In this document: one piece after another, positions 1 through 10,117 of the stretch
Layout: every line of letters begins with the position of its first letter
Position numbering within the stretch: position 1 is the stretch's first letter
Assembly: GCA_033675265.1 (NCBI GenBank)
Contig: JAUJYZ010001449.1
Span: 124,001 to 188,000, forward strand
Length of the DNA stretch: 64,000 nucleotides
Source of the DNA: Actinostola sp. cb2023
Lineage: Eukaryota; Cnidaria; Anthozoa; Actiniaria; Actinostolidae
Direction of reading: 5' to 3'
Made by a program: the position numbers and the translations under genes
The notes under the pieces: model-generated
Seen by the model: only the letters and a program-made list of their open reading frames with translations
Told to the model about the DNA's origin: nothing
The model's database searches: none

Positions 1-338
1 AAACAAACTACATGTAACAAGTAACTCCGAAAAAAGTGTTTGAGAAATGTTCAGATTCATCCAGATTCAAAATAAATGTTTTTCATTTGGTAATAAAGGC
101 TATTTGAGCAAAAGATTTAGGATCAATCAAGTCGTTTATGTGAATAATAATCTTCCCAAGAACTTACTTCGTAATCGTAAACAAACATTTCACACCTTGA
201 GTTTGGTTATGTTTGGTAGTTTGATGAGTCGTTCTCTGGTCGTTTTGATTTACCAAATGAGCAAAAGTAACCGTATCTAATGTAAAAGTTCTTTTTGAAA
301 TACATTTTGTCGCATTTCAGAGTTTTTCTGACTAGTTT
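1..338. other. No recognisable gene
   Basis: An AT-rich stretch. An ATG-started frame at 47-280 (77 codons) on the plus strand has no recognisable domain and no supporting splice or promoter signal. It is best treated as chance. Confidence 0.5.
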
Positions 339-578
339 TTATAAAGTTAGGCATATGATATATCTGTTATGTTTGCGGATTGCATCAAGGTACTTTTTGC
401 ATGGCCGCATACTGTCGTGGGTGATCTCAAAGGCTGCAAATTCGACAATGTTGGCTCCAAATAGAAACGTTTCTGGATTGAGGGTGATGCCATGGTGTCC
501 GCAGAGGTCGAGCCAATCAACTGCGTGGTGGAAGCTGTCACTAAGGTTTTCTGCCCATAATAGTGTGCCATCAATGCA
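339..578 (-). pseudogene. Ty3/gypsy-type reverse transcriptase fragment (dead)
   Basis: Read on the minus strand from 578, this frame follows the palm-to-thumb part of a gypsy-class Pol. It has a catalytic-box remnant (Ile-Asp-Gly then Thr-Leu-Leu-Trp), then the family pattern Trp-Leu-Asp-x-Cys-Gly, an Ile-Thr-Leu-Asn-Pro block and a Val-Glu-Phe-Ala-x-Phe block. The second catalytic aspartate of the usual Asp-Asp pair is Gly, so the fragment cannot be active. Near 375 the reading continues better in another frame (a short Asn-Ile-Thr-Asp-Ile piece), and a stop follows at 339. No LTR, integrase or gag piece is visible nearby. The family call rests on motif order. The exact clade is not determined. 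Confidence 0.7.
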
Positions 579-626
579 TTAATTTGTAGTTGTCCTGTAT
601 ACCTATCGTCATTTGTTGGATTAAAG

Positions 627-680
627 ATTATTATTATTATTATTGTTACTATTATTATTATTATTTGTTTGTTTGTTTGT
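627..680. repeat. (ATT)n then (TTTG)n microsatellite
   Basis: A run of TTA/ATT triplets with one interruption is followed directly by several TTTG units. These are simple low-complexity repeats. Confidence 0.9.
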
Positions 681-932
681 TTTTTGTTTTAGTTTTAAAA
701 TAAAAAAGGATAAACATGTTTTGAAAATAATTAATAAAAAGTAGATCTATTTTTGGATCCCACCCCAGTCCGGTTAGTGTTTTCAGGCAACGAATCACCC
801 CAGAAAACAACAGACACGAACAGGCAGATAAATTTGATAAAAATACAATGATACCATTATTTGAATCAGTCAAAAATGATAATATGCAGAGTATATCTAA
901 TTTTAGATCCCGCCCTGGAAGTCCAGAAAACA

Positions 933-1004
933 ATTATTATTATTATTTATTATTATTATTAATGCCGGTCTTTTTGGAAGATAACAAATAATAATAATAA
1001 TAAT
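933..1004. repeat. (TTA)n and (AAT)n microsatellites
   Basis: A TTA triplet run (about 933-961) and an AAT triplet run (about 987-1004) flank a short unique spacer. They are close to inverted copies of each other. Confidence 0.85.
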
Positions 1005-1374
1005 AGTTTTAATTATTACTTTTTATTGTGCATATTAGAATGATAATTTAGCTAACCTCAAAGTTTATCCTTTTCAAAGTATTGTTTATTATTTGAATAA
1101 AGTATTATTATCGTATGCGCATTACACACATGGACTATTATACAAAAATAATAATAATAATTACAAGAGTAAAACGTTGTAAAATACTGTATGTATAAAT
1201 AGAATAAAAATATGTATCAAATATAATAGGAAATATACTCATAGTTTGCCAGCCATCATCCTGGATTTGCGCGTGCTTGTTGTTGAAGTCGAACAATACA
1301 CTCTCCTGTGATTGCACAAGAACTTGTCATCAATAGACACTGGAGTGATTCACAAGAGATATAGCAATCTTTCA
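1005..1374. other. No recognisable gene
   Basis: AT-rich sequence with several AATAAA-like words. No convincing open frame, splice pair or repeat was seen. Confidence 0.5.
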
Positions 1375-1629
1375 TCAAGTTCTTTTGTCTTTACAGTACG
1401 TGCTCCACACAGACCGAACGTGGAAACAGCAAAAAACATTTATATTTAAATATTTGGCGCCAAAATACTTCGATGGAAGATCTCCATTTGCCGTGCCGAT
1501 CAGTTGATTATATCTGCACTTCTTAGCTTCTTGAGATTCATCATTTAGTCCATACCAGCACTTTACGGCCGGGGATCGAGATCGGGCCCAGATATTCGAA
1601 GAAGCATGATTTGTGTCACTGCTCTTGTA
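1375..1629 (-). other. Unrecognised open frame, possible exon
   Basis: An 84-codon minus-strand frame opens directly after a possible splice acceptor (TGTACTGTAG, AG at 1630-1631) and runs to a TGA at 1375. It has no ATG near its start. The composition is protein-like, mixed polar with four aromatic-rich blocks and Cys residues, and differs from the low-complexity chance frames around it. No family was recognised. It could be a transposon fragment or the end of a gene that starts further right. Confidence 0.25.
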
Positions 1630-1861
1630 CTACAGTACATCGTGTCCGCCGGTTCGCGAAAGGTCAAGAACGTTAGTATAGTATAAGGAACACACAATAG
1701 CGATATGACTTATATTTCTCAACACTTGGAAGTGATAAGAGTTTCTAAAATGTACATAGATGTGTGCATGCTGGGATCGGGACGCTTTGATTTGTCAACA
1801 ACAATCACATATTTATTTATAATCTAATTTAAGCTCTGCACAAAATTTTCCTGGCTGCGGC
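1630..1861. other. Unassigned spacer
   Basis: No gene or repeat was recognised up to the point where similarity to the 4-kb unit begins at about 1862. Confidence 0.5.
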
Positions 1862-3055
1862 TCCTTAAGGAACCCACATGTTACTTTGGTTTCAAATATC
1901 GAATTCATAGTTTTAAGTTGAATGGAAATGATTAGAAAGTAATTATGTGCAAGAAAACCAAGCCTTAATAGGCTTGAGTCGGCAGGATTAACTGATGATG
2001 TATTTCTAACTCTTACAATTTAGAGTGCCATCCATTGTATTAGTCTTTGGCATCTTTGGACGGTCTTTGGTCTCTGATAAACTTGAAGCTGCACGAACAA
2101 AACATCAATAAGCCACGGATAAACCACTGTAAGGGGTCTCAATGGGGTTAACCGTTATTTAGCCGTAAAAAGTATAATATTCAATAAAACTGGTTGCCGT
2201 GTTTGCCGTGAGGGAGTTTGTGGATGAGAATAGCTCGTCAATGCCCCTCTTAAAACACGCGAGGGACGTTTCAAGACGCTCTTAGTTTATTGGGAAGTAG
2301 GCAGCTCCGTTTTAGGTAATTGCAATTTGTTGTGAGAATTGCTAAAAGTTTGACCTGTTTTTAATTGTATATAGCCTTGTAGTAATGTTTTAAACAAGTA
2401 CTTACTATGGTAGCTCCTGTGTTTAGTGTTTGGCGGGTATACAGGGTATAGTCCTAGATTTAGACAAAATATCATGTAACAAAAACGTATGATCAGTCAA
2501 ACGTATTAACTTAGTTATGAATTGAAGTTTGTGAGCAAATTTGACGGATCTGCTTACCTGAGTCTCATGGTTCTCTGGTGGATGATTTTTAGTAACAAAA
2601 TTCACAAAATTCAAAGTTTTACCGACGGACCGGATGCTTTAAGTGAGAGAAATATGATTTCATGATTCAACCGAACCGGCCGGGGAGAGGAGGGTTTATA
2701 CACAGGCTACACAAAATACAGCTACCTATTTTACTGGTAAACCGAGTTTATGAAGTTTTAAGCACTTTTTAAAATACGGTCTTTCGGTTATTTGCTACGT
2801 GTTTGACTAGGAAGATACGGTCATTGTTTTACTACGTGTACTGGTCTATAAAGTACAAAAGGCTCAACTACGCCGGGAAATAATCCAGGGTGTTTTCACA
2901 CCAAGCTTCAAACTTGTTAGGGATGGGTTGTAAGAGATCAAAACTGCTGGACGCAATAGATTTTCACCACACATCAACATGGCTTGCAACATCCTAATCC
3001 TCGAACTGAAGCAGGTACCTACAGCTCCCTTGATAAATGTGTAGTGTAAATGTGT
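1862..3055. repeat. Diverged, shortened relic of the 4-kb array unit
   Basis: From about 1862 to 3055 the sequence follows the array-2 unit in the same orientation. It includes the stretch upstream of exon G, the LINE tail, exons D and C, and the segment upstream of C. It carries many substitutions and several deletions. Most notably it lacks a segment of about 1.1 kb that sits between exons D and C in every array unit (15538-16651 in unit 2). It also lacks exons G, F, E and K. It lies about 7 kb outside the array and is clearly older than the within-array divergence. Confidence 0.8.
2406..2636 (-). pseudogene. Exons C' and D' of an old RING-gene paralogue
   Basis: Two exon candidates. C' is 2636-2558, with acceptor TTAAAG and donor GTAAGC. 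D' is 2453-2406, with acceptor AAATCTAG and donor GTAAGT. They are separated by a 104-bp intron. Both are homologous to the array exons C (119 nt) and D (60 nt) and keep the same splice sites. D' is 12 nt shorter, a whole number of codons, and stays open in the frame used in the array. C' is 40 nt shorter and stays open through its whole length, but ends in phase 0 where the array copy ends in phase 1. The paralogue may therefore use another D frame or be decayed. The RING-like start at 4011-3874 lies upstream on the same strand. Confidence 0.45.
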
Positions 3056-3235
3056 GTTACTCGAGTTGGGGTTATTTTTGTCGCGAACCGTATGGTCGGT
3101 AAAACGAATTGTTGACAATAAGTGTGAAAATGCTGGTTTATCGTAGTTGAATTGTCTGTTTTGGTTGTAAACAACTCCTATTATCAAGTAATTAGATAAG
3201 CAATCCCGTGAGACTCTCTAGCCGGTCCTAGCCGG

Positions 3236-3246
3236 TATAAATTAGG
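3236..3246 (+). promoter_or_regulatory. Possible TATA box
   Basis: TATAAATTAGG lies about 55 bp before an ATG at 3292 and about 350 bp before the histone-type stem-loop on the same strand. The spacing would suit a short intronless gene, but the intervening frame is closed. The call is weak. Confidence 0.2.
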
Positions 3247-3585
3247 AGTTTTCGTCAGTTTCACGCGACTCATTCATTGCCTAAAAACATTATGGACCTC
3301 AGAGTGATGCTTGACGAACTGCGTGACTCACGACTGGAGTGACTTGACTGTCTTCTTGAGATAAAGCGTTTGATTTACAGATCTGAGTATATACTTCGTT
3401 ATTTAGTAGATCGGTTTGGAGTAAGTTCAAATATATCCAGAGAGTCTGCCAATAACTTACTGAAACTCAAGGACACATGTAAAATCAAAAGCTGGTGTCA
3501 AGAGAAACATGAAGCAAATGGATTTAGAAGAAGAAGTTCTTCTTACCCTCATATGATTAAAGTTCGATCATGGGTAAAAAACAAT

Positions 3586-3601
3586 GGCTCTTTTAAGAGC
3601 C
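3586..3601 (+). terminator. Histone-type mRNA 3' stem-loop
   Basis: GGCTCTTTTAAGAGCC forms a 6-bp stem with the loop TTTA. It is preceded by AAACAAT and followed by ACCAC. This matches the metazoan replication-dependent histone 3' processing hairpin, whose stem is GGCTCT/AGAGCC with a UYUM loop. No histone reading frame precedes it, no clear purine-rich downstream element follows, and an AATAAA lies at 3652. It may be the orphaned tail of a lost histone copy, or chance. Confidence 0.45.
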
Positions 3602-3873
3602 ACCACATGAACTGAAGTCATGAACCTCACAATGCTTTATCAGTTAGATAAATAAACCTTTCCAATAATTAACATGTCTATTAGCACACTTGCATAAACC
3701 CTGACCAATTTTCATGGCAACATTTTTGATGTGCCAGCTAAACCTTCACTATATTGGCGAAATGAAGTGAAGCAAACGTCAGTCCTTATTTTAACGTCGG
3801 TAGCTCGTAAATAGTAATCATATCATTGAGAGTGAGTGCTAATAAATTTGAAGCCGACCATCAGTGCTCCGTT

Positions 3874-4011
3874 TTACGGGAATTTAAAGCTGCACTGAGG
3901 TAGTTCGAAAAAGTGGTCTAAGCAGTGTTCGTGGATAGTTCGTTGACAACAGGGTAGGTGCACAAGATCCTCCCTGTCTTCACAAAAATGGCAGGTGTGA
4001 ATGGGTGACAT
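3874..4011 (-). pseudogene. Truncated RING-like protein start (third paralogue)
   Basis: A 45-codon frame starts at an ATG about 10 bp after a good acceptor (TATTTAACAG). Its N-terminus aligns with the two RING-like proteins at 62.4-62.8 kb. It begins Met-Ser-Pro, then has Cys-x2-Cys, ten residues, Leu-Pro-Cys-Cys, four residues, His-Glu-His-Cys-Leu, and a following Phe-Phe. The last Cys-Pro-His-Cys pair found in the other two is missing. The frame reaches Cys-Ser-Phe-Lys-Phe-Pro and stops. So six of the eight expected ligands are present and the finger could not close as in its relatives. It lies upstream of the diverged exons C' and D', which suggests one old paralogous gene. It could also splice out before the stop. 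Confidence 0.55.
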
Positions 4012-4419
4012 GTCGTTTTATCTGTTAAATACATAATTGAACAGAACGCGGTGATGTAAACATTGCGGTCGTCGGCTTTGAAGGACGCATCGTACTTGCA
4101 GCGAGAGCAATGCGGTGAATGGTATTGATTTTTATGACATCATTAGCTAATTTGTAATTGCATAGAATGGTACTACATGACTAGCAATGTACTTTCAATT
4201 TGAAAACTGAAGCAGTGCAGCATTGAAAGCAATTTGAAGCACAAGTGAATGAAAGCTGAGTTGTTCAAAGTGGATTGGCCACGTGGATGATCACGGTTTG
4301 TGTAAAAAAGTGGCGTTGATATAACGTATTGAAAGAACGATCAGGAAAACGAGCAATTCTTGAAAGTACATTGCTAAAACGTGACTAATATACAGAATAA
4401 TAGTTTGTACTTGACTTAC
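4012..4419. other. Spacer, likely intron or 5' region
   Basis: No further exon was identified between the RING-like start and the donor at 4419. A phase-1 continuation of the BTB-like gene must lie somewhere below 4411 if that gene is intact, and it was not found. Confidence 0.4.
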
Positions 4420-5476
4420 GATTGATGAAGATGGAGTTGTTGAAAAATTGGTTTAGTATATGTTTTGTTGTTTGGTTTTTCTGCGCGAAGATGTGAAATA
4501 TGCAAATGAGTGTCAAATTTGGAGATGGCCATTTGGTTAATAACTCGCCGAAATGATTTTGTAGAAACGACCATAAATAGTCTCTTAGGCATGTTAGGGC
4601 ATTCTCCTGTCATCGTAGATAGCGAATTCGATATATGATTGGTAAGTATCAGAGAAGGCAAAGTTTAACACCAAATGTTGTGCAATTTCAGTTGTTCAGT
4701 GTGTTCAAACCATATCAAAAGATGAACATGGGCAGTTCCTCTACCTTGAAAATTCAAAAAAACCGATAGAAGAAGTTAGTCACATTAGTTTGGTTTACGT
4801 ATGTGGCCGTAGTTGAAGATGTGGTTAGTCCACCTCTGTGTGTTAGTTCCACACAGGTAACCGCGAACGGTTTGTTCCAAGATGTGAACGATGTGTGCAT
4901 CGTTTCTAAAGTGGCTAAACTCTGTTGGTCCCTTACCGCTAAGTTGTCGAGCTTGGCGTAACCACTCTTCTGCAGGTGGAAAGGTCCATTCGAAGGACTC
5001 AGAGTGATGAAACAGAGTCGGATAACCGAGAACTGTTGCAATGCGTCAATGAGAAATCTGTGGTGCCACCGCCAATACTCGATGCTGAATGTTTTTAGAA
5101 TCGAGAGAATTTGCCGGAGATCGTTGAGAACCAGCACAAGAAGATATAGCTCCACTCCAGAAACAGTATTGAAGAGCCATCGATCGTATACAAATTGAAG
5201 CAGTTCGTAGTCCAAGGAATAATCTAATATTTCAGAATATACCTTGTTCATGAAATATACTTTCGAACTCAAACGAGTGGTATTACCGCTGAAACGTGTC
5301 TCACACTCACATGAGTGGTGAGGATATAGATGTGGCCAAAGAGCACACTCTATTACCGTTGTTCTCTCTGTAGTCGTACAGATTGAGCAACTGCTCACGT
5401 CATCTGCCTTTTCTTTATCAGCTATTTGCTTTTGCAATTTCTTCTCTTTTTCTTTCTCCTTAAGGTTGCAATCACT
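4420..5476 (-). CDS. BTB-BACK-like protein with charged N-terminal exon (partial, two exons)
   Basis: Exon 5476-4937 (540 nt, 180 codons, acceptor TTTTAATAG, donor GTAAGG) is followed by exon 4606-4420 (187 nt, acceptor GATGACAG, donor GTAAGT). The phases match (0 to 0), and the second exon stays open for 62 codons in that frame. The first about 25 residues are Lys/Glu-rich and come from array 1. Next is a Cys-Ser-Ile-Cys, ten residues, Cys motif like the start of a RING or B-box. Then comes a stretch with the layout of a BTB core (Leu-Ser-Ser, Tyr-Phe, then Glu-Leu-Leu-Gln-Phe-Val-Tyr and a Leu-rich helix). A Leu-Ser-Pro-Ser-Asn followed by Ala/Leu-rich helices resembles the BACK junction of Kelch-like proteins. 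The domain call is my reading of the pattern and is unproven. The exon after 4420 (phase 1) was not found. No kelch repeats are visible. Confidence 0.4.
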
Positions 5477-5519
5477 CTATTAAAAAAAACCACATGCATG
5501 TATTATACATATTACTTAC

Positions 5520-5721
5520 ATCCTTCACAATTGCACCACCGTCAGCAACTTTTTGAATTGCTGACTTAATAAAATCAGCAACTGATTTTCTTGCGGTTTG
5601 CACTTGTACTTTCGCCTTTGCGTGACTTGCTTTTGTGGCAGTGTAACCAGGCAACAGCACTTCGTGCATGCATTTGCCATACATTTGTCACATGACAATG
5701 CATATCGAGTTTCTTCAGAAT
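5520..5721 (-). CDS. Array-1 exon II: B-box type 1-like zinc finger
   Basis: This exon candidate (202 nt) has acceptor TACATTGTTCAG and donor GTAAGTAA. Copies lie at 6464-6665, 7412-7613, 8357-8558 and 9305-9506. One frame reads Cys-x2-Cys, eleven residues, Cys-x2-Cys, four residues, Cys-x2-Cys, which is the ligand spacing of the TRIM1/TRIM18-type B-box 1. That frame closes before the donor. A second frame, open from just after the finger to the donor, encodes an Ala/Lys-rich helix with a His (Ser-His-Ala-Lys) where the B-box would place its next ligand. Joining the two would need a 1-nt shift, and all five copies share this state. Neither frame has the phase (0) left by exon I. The exon may be decayed, or its inclusion may disrupt the reading frame. 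Confidence 0.4.
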
Positions 5722-5929
5722 CTGAACAATGTAAGCAATTCAGCATTTATTATTATTTAGTTGCAACATATGTATATTCCAAAAACAAAACCTTAACTTA
5801 TACAAACAATAGACTAGTTCTATTTTATAAAGTGAATAGAAGATAACTTTCCGTGCTTCTATACAAAAACAATGCCACCACTGATTGATCTAAGCCTTTA
5901 ATATAAAGTAAATAATTAAAACATCTCAC

Positions 5930-6126
5930 CTGTTCACAGGTGAACATCAATAGACAATACATGTCTAGGAGCCTTTGATCAACACTTTCATGCTTTTCTG
6001 AATTGTCTAGATGATCCTCCATGGTTTCCACGATATTATCATATGAAGGATCATCCATCAATGTATTCAACTTCCCATGTAGGAAAGTTGTCAGTATAGC
6101 AATAAATAATATTTCTTTGCCTTCTT
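5930..6126 (-). CDS. Array-1 exon I: hydrophobic then acidic helical segment
   Basis: This exon candidate (197 nt) has acceptor TGACTTCTATAAG and donor CAG/GTGAGA. Copies lie at 6878-7074, 7824-8020, 8771-8967 and 9715-9911. It is entered in phase 1 and left in phase 0, with 65 open codons. The protein begins Glu-Gly-Lys-Glu, then has about ten hydrophobic residues, then an acidic stretch with Met-Asp-Asp and Asp-Asn-Ser-Glu-Lys, and ends Leu-Leu-Met-Phe-Thr-Cys-Glu-Gln. A units carry Glu-Asp and B units Glu-Gly at one site. The phases let it follow exon III and precede exon III directly, giving a repeatable I-III-I-III chain if exon II is skipped. No family was recognised. Confidence 0.4.
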
Positions 6127-6332
6127 CTTATAGAAGTCAAAGGTGCATTCACCATCATGCTTTAATGTGATATTGAAGTGAAGTAGGGAGAGTGAGTAGT
6201 CAATAAACTATATAAGCTTATATGTACACACTGTAACTGAGAAATTTAAGCTGTTCTATTTGAATCCATACACAATATGCAATGGGAATGCGAGCAATAA
6301 CAGTGAAAATAAATAAATAAATGTTCACTCAC

Positions 6333-6420
6333 TAGCCATGCCTTCATCTGCCTTTTCTTTATCAGCTATTTGCTTTTGCAATTTCTTCTCTTTTTCTTTC
6401 TCCTTAAGGTTGCAATCACT
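6333..6420 (-). CDS. Array-1 exon III: Lys/Glu-rich coiled-coil-like segment
   Basis: This exon candidate (88 nt, 29 codons plus 1 nt) has acceptor TTTTTAATAG and donor GTGAGTG. Other copies lie at 7281-7368, 8227-8313 and 9174-9261. The leftmost copy is the start of the BTB-like exon at 5476. It is entered in phase 0 and left in phase 1, which fits exon I. The protein is almost all Lys, Glu, Gln and Asp with spaced Leu/Ile, as in a coiled coil. The copy at 8227-8313 lacks one T in its pyrimidine run (87 nt), which breaks its frame. Confidence 0.4.
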
Positions 6421-9400
6421 CTATTAAAAAAAAAGACATGCATGTATTATACATATTACTTACATCCTTCACAATTGCACCGCCGTCAGCAACTTTTTGA
6501 ATTGCTGACTTAATAAAATCAGCAACTGATTTTCTTGCGGTTTGCACTTGTACTTTCGCCTTTGCGTGACTTGCTTTTGTGGCAGTGTAACCAGGCAACA
6601 GCACTTCGTGCATGCATTTGCCATACATTTGTCACATGACAATGCATATCGAGTTTCTTCAGAATCTGAACAATGTAAGCAATTCAGCATTTATTATTAT
6701 TTAGTTGCAACATATGTATATTCCAAAAACAAAACCTTAACTTATACAAACAATAGACTAGTTCTATTTTATAAAGTGAATAGAAGATACCTCTCCGTGC
6801 TTCTATACAAAAACAATGCCACCACTGATTGATCTAAGTCTTTAATTAATATAAAGTAAATAATTAAAACATCTCACCTGTTCACAGGTGAACATCAATA
6901 GACAATACATGTCTAGGAGCCTTTGATCAACACTTTCATGCTTTTCTGAATTGTCTAGATGGCCCTCCATGGTTTCCACGATATTATCATATGAAGGATC
7001 ATCCATCAATGTATTCAACTTCCCATGTAGGAAAGTTGTCATTATAGCAATAAATAATATTTCTTTGCCTTCTTCTTATAGAAGTCAAAGGTGCATTCAC
7101 CATCATGCTTTAATGTGATATTGAAGTGAAGTAGGGAGAGTGAGTAGTCAATAAACTATATAAGCTTATATGTACACACTGTAACTGAGAAATTTAAGCT
7201 GTTCTATTTGAATCCATACACAATATGCAATGGGAATGCGAGCAATAACAGTGAAAATAAATAAATAAATGTTCACTCACTAGCCATGCCTTCATCTGCC
7301 TTTTCTTTATCAGCTATTTGCTTTTGCAATTTCTTCTCTTTTTCTTTCTCCTTAAGGTTGCAATCACTCTATTAAAAAAAACCACATGCATGTATTATAC
7401 ATATTACTTACATCCTTCACAATTGCACCACCGTCAGCAACTTTTTGAATTGCTGACTTAATAAAATCAGCAACTGATTTTCTTGCGGTTTGCACTTGTA
7501 CTTTCGCCTTTGCGTGACTTGCTTTTGTGGCAGTGTAACCAGGCAACAGCACTTCGTGCATGCATTTGCCATACATTTGTCACATGACAATGCATATCGA
7601 GTTTCTTCAGAATCTGAACAATGTAAGCAATTCAGCATTTATTATTATTTAGTTGCAACATATGTATATTCCAAAAAAACAAAACCTTAACTTATATAAA
7701 CAATAGACTAGTTCTATTTTATAAAGTGAATAGAAGATAACTCTCCGTGCTTCTATACAAAAACAATGCCACCACTGATTGATCTAAGCCTTTAATATAA
7801 AGTAAATAATTAAAACATCTCACCTGTTCACAGGTGAACATCAATAGACAATACATGTCTAGGAGCCTTTGATCAACACTTTCATGCTTTTCTGAATTGT
7901 CTAGATGATCCTCCATGGTTTCCACGATATTATCATATGAAGGATCATCCATCAATGTATTCAACTTCCCATGTAGGAAAGTTGTCAGTATAGCAATAAA
8001 TAATATTTCTTTGCCTTCTTCTTATAGAAGTCAAAGGTGCATTCACCATCATGCTTTAATGTGATATTGAAGTGAAGTAGGGAGAGTGAGTAGTCAATAA
8101 ACTATATAAGCTTATATGTACACACTGTAACTGAGAAATTTAAGCTGTTCTATTTGAATCCATACACAATATGCAATGGGAATGCGAGCAATAACAGTGA
8201 AAATAAATAAATAAATGTTCACTCACTAGCCATGCCTTCATCTGCCTTTTCTTTATCAGCTATTTGCTTTTGCAATTTCTTCTCTTTTCTTTCTCCTTAA
8301 GGTTGCAATCACTCTATTAAAAAAAAAGACATGCATGTATTATACATATTACTTACATCCTTCACAATTGCACCGCCGTCAGCAACTTTTTGAATTGCTG
8401 ACTTAATAAAATCAGCAACTGATTTTCTTGCGGTTTGCACTTGTACTTTCGCCTTTGCGTGACTTGCTTTTGTGGCAGTGTAACCAGGCAACAGCACTTC
8501 GTGCATGCATTTGCCATACATTTGTCACATGACAATGCATATCGAGTTTCTTCAGAATCTGAACAATGTAAGCAATTCAGCATTTATTATTATTTAGTTG
8601 CAACATATGTATATTCCAAAAACAAAACCTTAACTTATACAAACAATAGACTAGTTCTATTTTATAAAGTGAATAGAAGATACCTCTCCGTGCTTCTATA
8701 CAAAAACAATGCCACCACTGATTGATCTAAGTCTTTAATTAATATAAAGTAAATAATTAAAACATCTCACCTGTTCACAGGTGAACATCAATAGACAATA
8801 CATGTCTAGGAGCCTTTGATCAACACTTTCATGCTTTTCTGAATTGTCTAGATGGCCCTCCATGGTTTCCACGATATTATCATATGAAGGATCATCCATC
8901 AATGTATTCAACTTCCCATGTAGGAAAGTTGTCATTATAGCAATAAATAATATTGATTTGCCTTCTTCTTATAGAAGTCAAAGGTGCATTCACCATCATG
9001 CTTTAATGTGATATTGAAGTGAAGTAGGGAGAGTGAGTAGTCAATAAACTATATAAGCTTATATGTACACACTGTAACTGAGAAATTTAAGCTGTTCTAT
9101 TTGAATCCATACACAATATGCAATGGGAATGCGAGCAATAACAGTGAAAATAAATAAATAAATGTTCACTCACTAGCCATGCCTTCATCTGCCTTTTCTT
9201 TATCAGCTATTTGCTTTTGCAATTTCTTCTCTTTTTCTTTCTCCTTAAGGTTGCAATCACTCTATTAAAAAAAACCACATGCATGTATTATACATATTAC
9301 TTACATCCTTCACAATTGCACCACCGTCAGCAACTTTTTGAATTGCTGACTTAATAAAATCAGCAACTGATTTTCTTGCGGTTTGCACTTGTACTTTCGC

Positions 9401-10117
9401 CTTTGCGTGACTTGCTTTTGTGGCAGTGTAACCAGGCAACAGCACTTCGTGCATGCATTTGCCATACATTTGTCACATGACAATGCATATCGAGTTTCTT
9501 CAGAATCTGAACAATGTAAGCAATTCAGCATTTATTATTATTTAGTTGCAACATATGTATATTCCAAAAACAAAACCTTAACTTATACAAACAATAGACT
9601 AGTTCTATTTTATAAAGTGAATAGAAGATAACTTTCCGTGCTTCTATACAAAAACAATGCCACCACTGATTGATCTAAGCCTTTAATATAAAGTAAATAA
9701 TTAAAACATCTCACCTGTTCACAGGTGAACATCAATAGACAATACATGTCTAGGAGCCTTTGATCAACACTTTCATGCTTTTCTGAATTGTCTAGATGAT
9801 CCTCCATGGTTTCCACGATATTATCATATGAAGGATCATCCATCAATGTATTCAACTTCCCATGTAGGAAAGTTGTCAGTATAGCAATAAATAATATTTC
9901 TTTGCCTTCTTCTTATAGAAGTCAAAGGTGCATTCACCATCATGCTTTAATGTGATATTGAAGTGAAGTAGGGAGAGTGAGTAGTCAATAAACTATATAA
10001 GCTTATATGTACACACTGTAACTGATAAATTTAAGCTGTTCTATTTGAACCCATACACAATATGCAATGGGAATGCGAGCAATAACAGTGAAAATAAATA
10101 AATAAATGTTCACTCAC

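Larger units (their letters stand above)
3056..3873. other. Unique spacer between relic and RING-like start
   Basis: This stretch contains a possible TATA box and a histone-type stem-loop on the plus strand (listed separately). A plus-strand ATG frame at 3370-3615 spans the stem-loop and does not resemble a histone. A 16-codon frame begins at 3292. No gene is supported. Confidence 0.4.

Noticed and set aside
3370..3615. Histone gene upstream of the stem-loop
   Set aside because: The frame has no histone-fold motif and spans the stem-loop itself. No H1, H2A, H2B, H3 or H4 signature was found on either strand nearby.
5598..5846. Plus-strand frame (82-96 codons) repeated in array 1
   Set aside because: It is the antisense of the B-box-like exon and its intron. 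It has no acceptor, donor or start context of its own.
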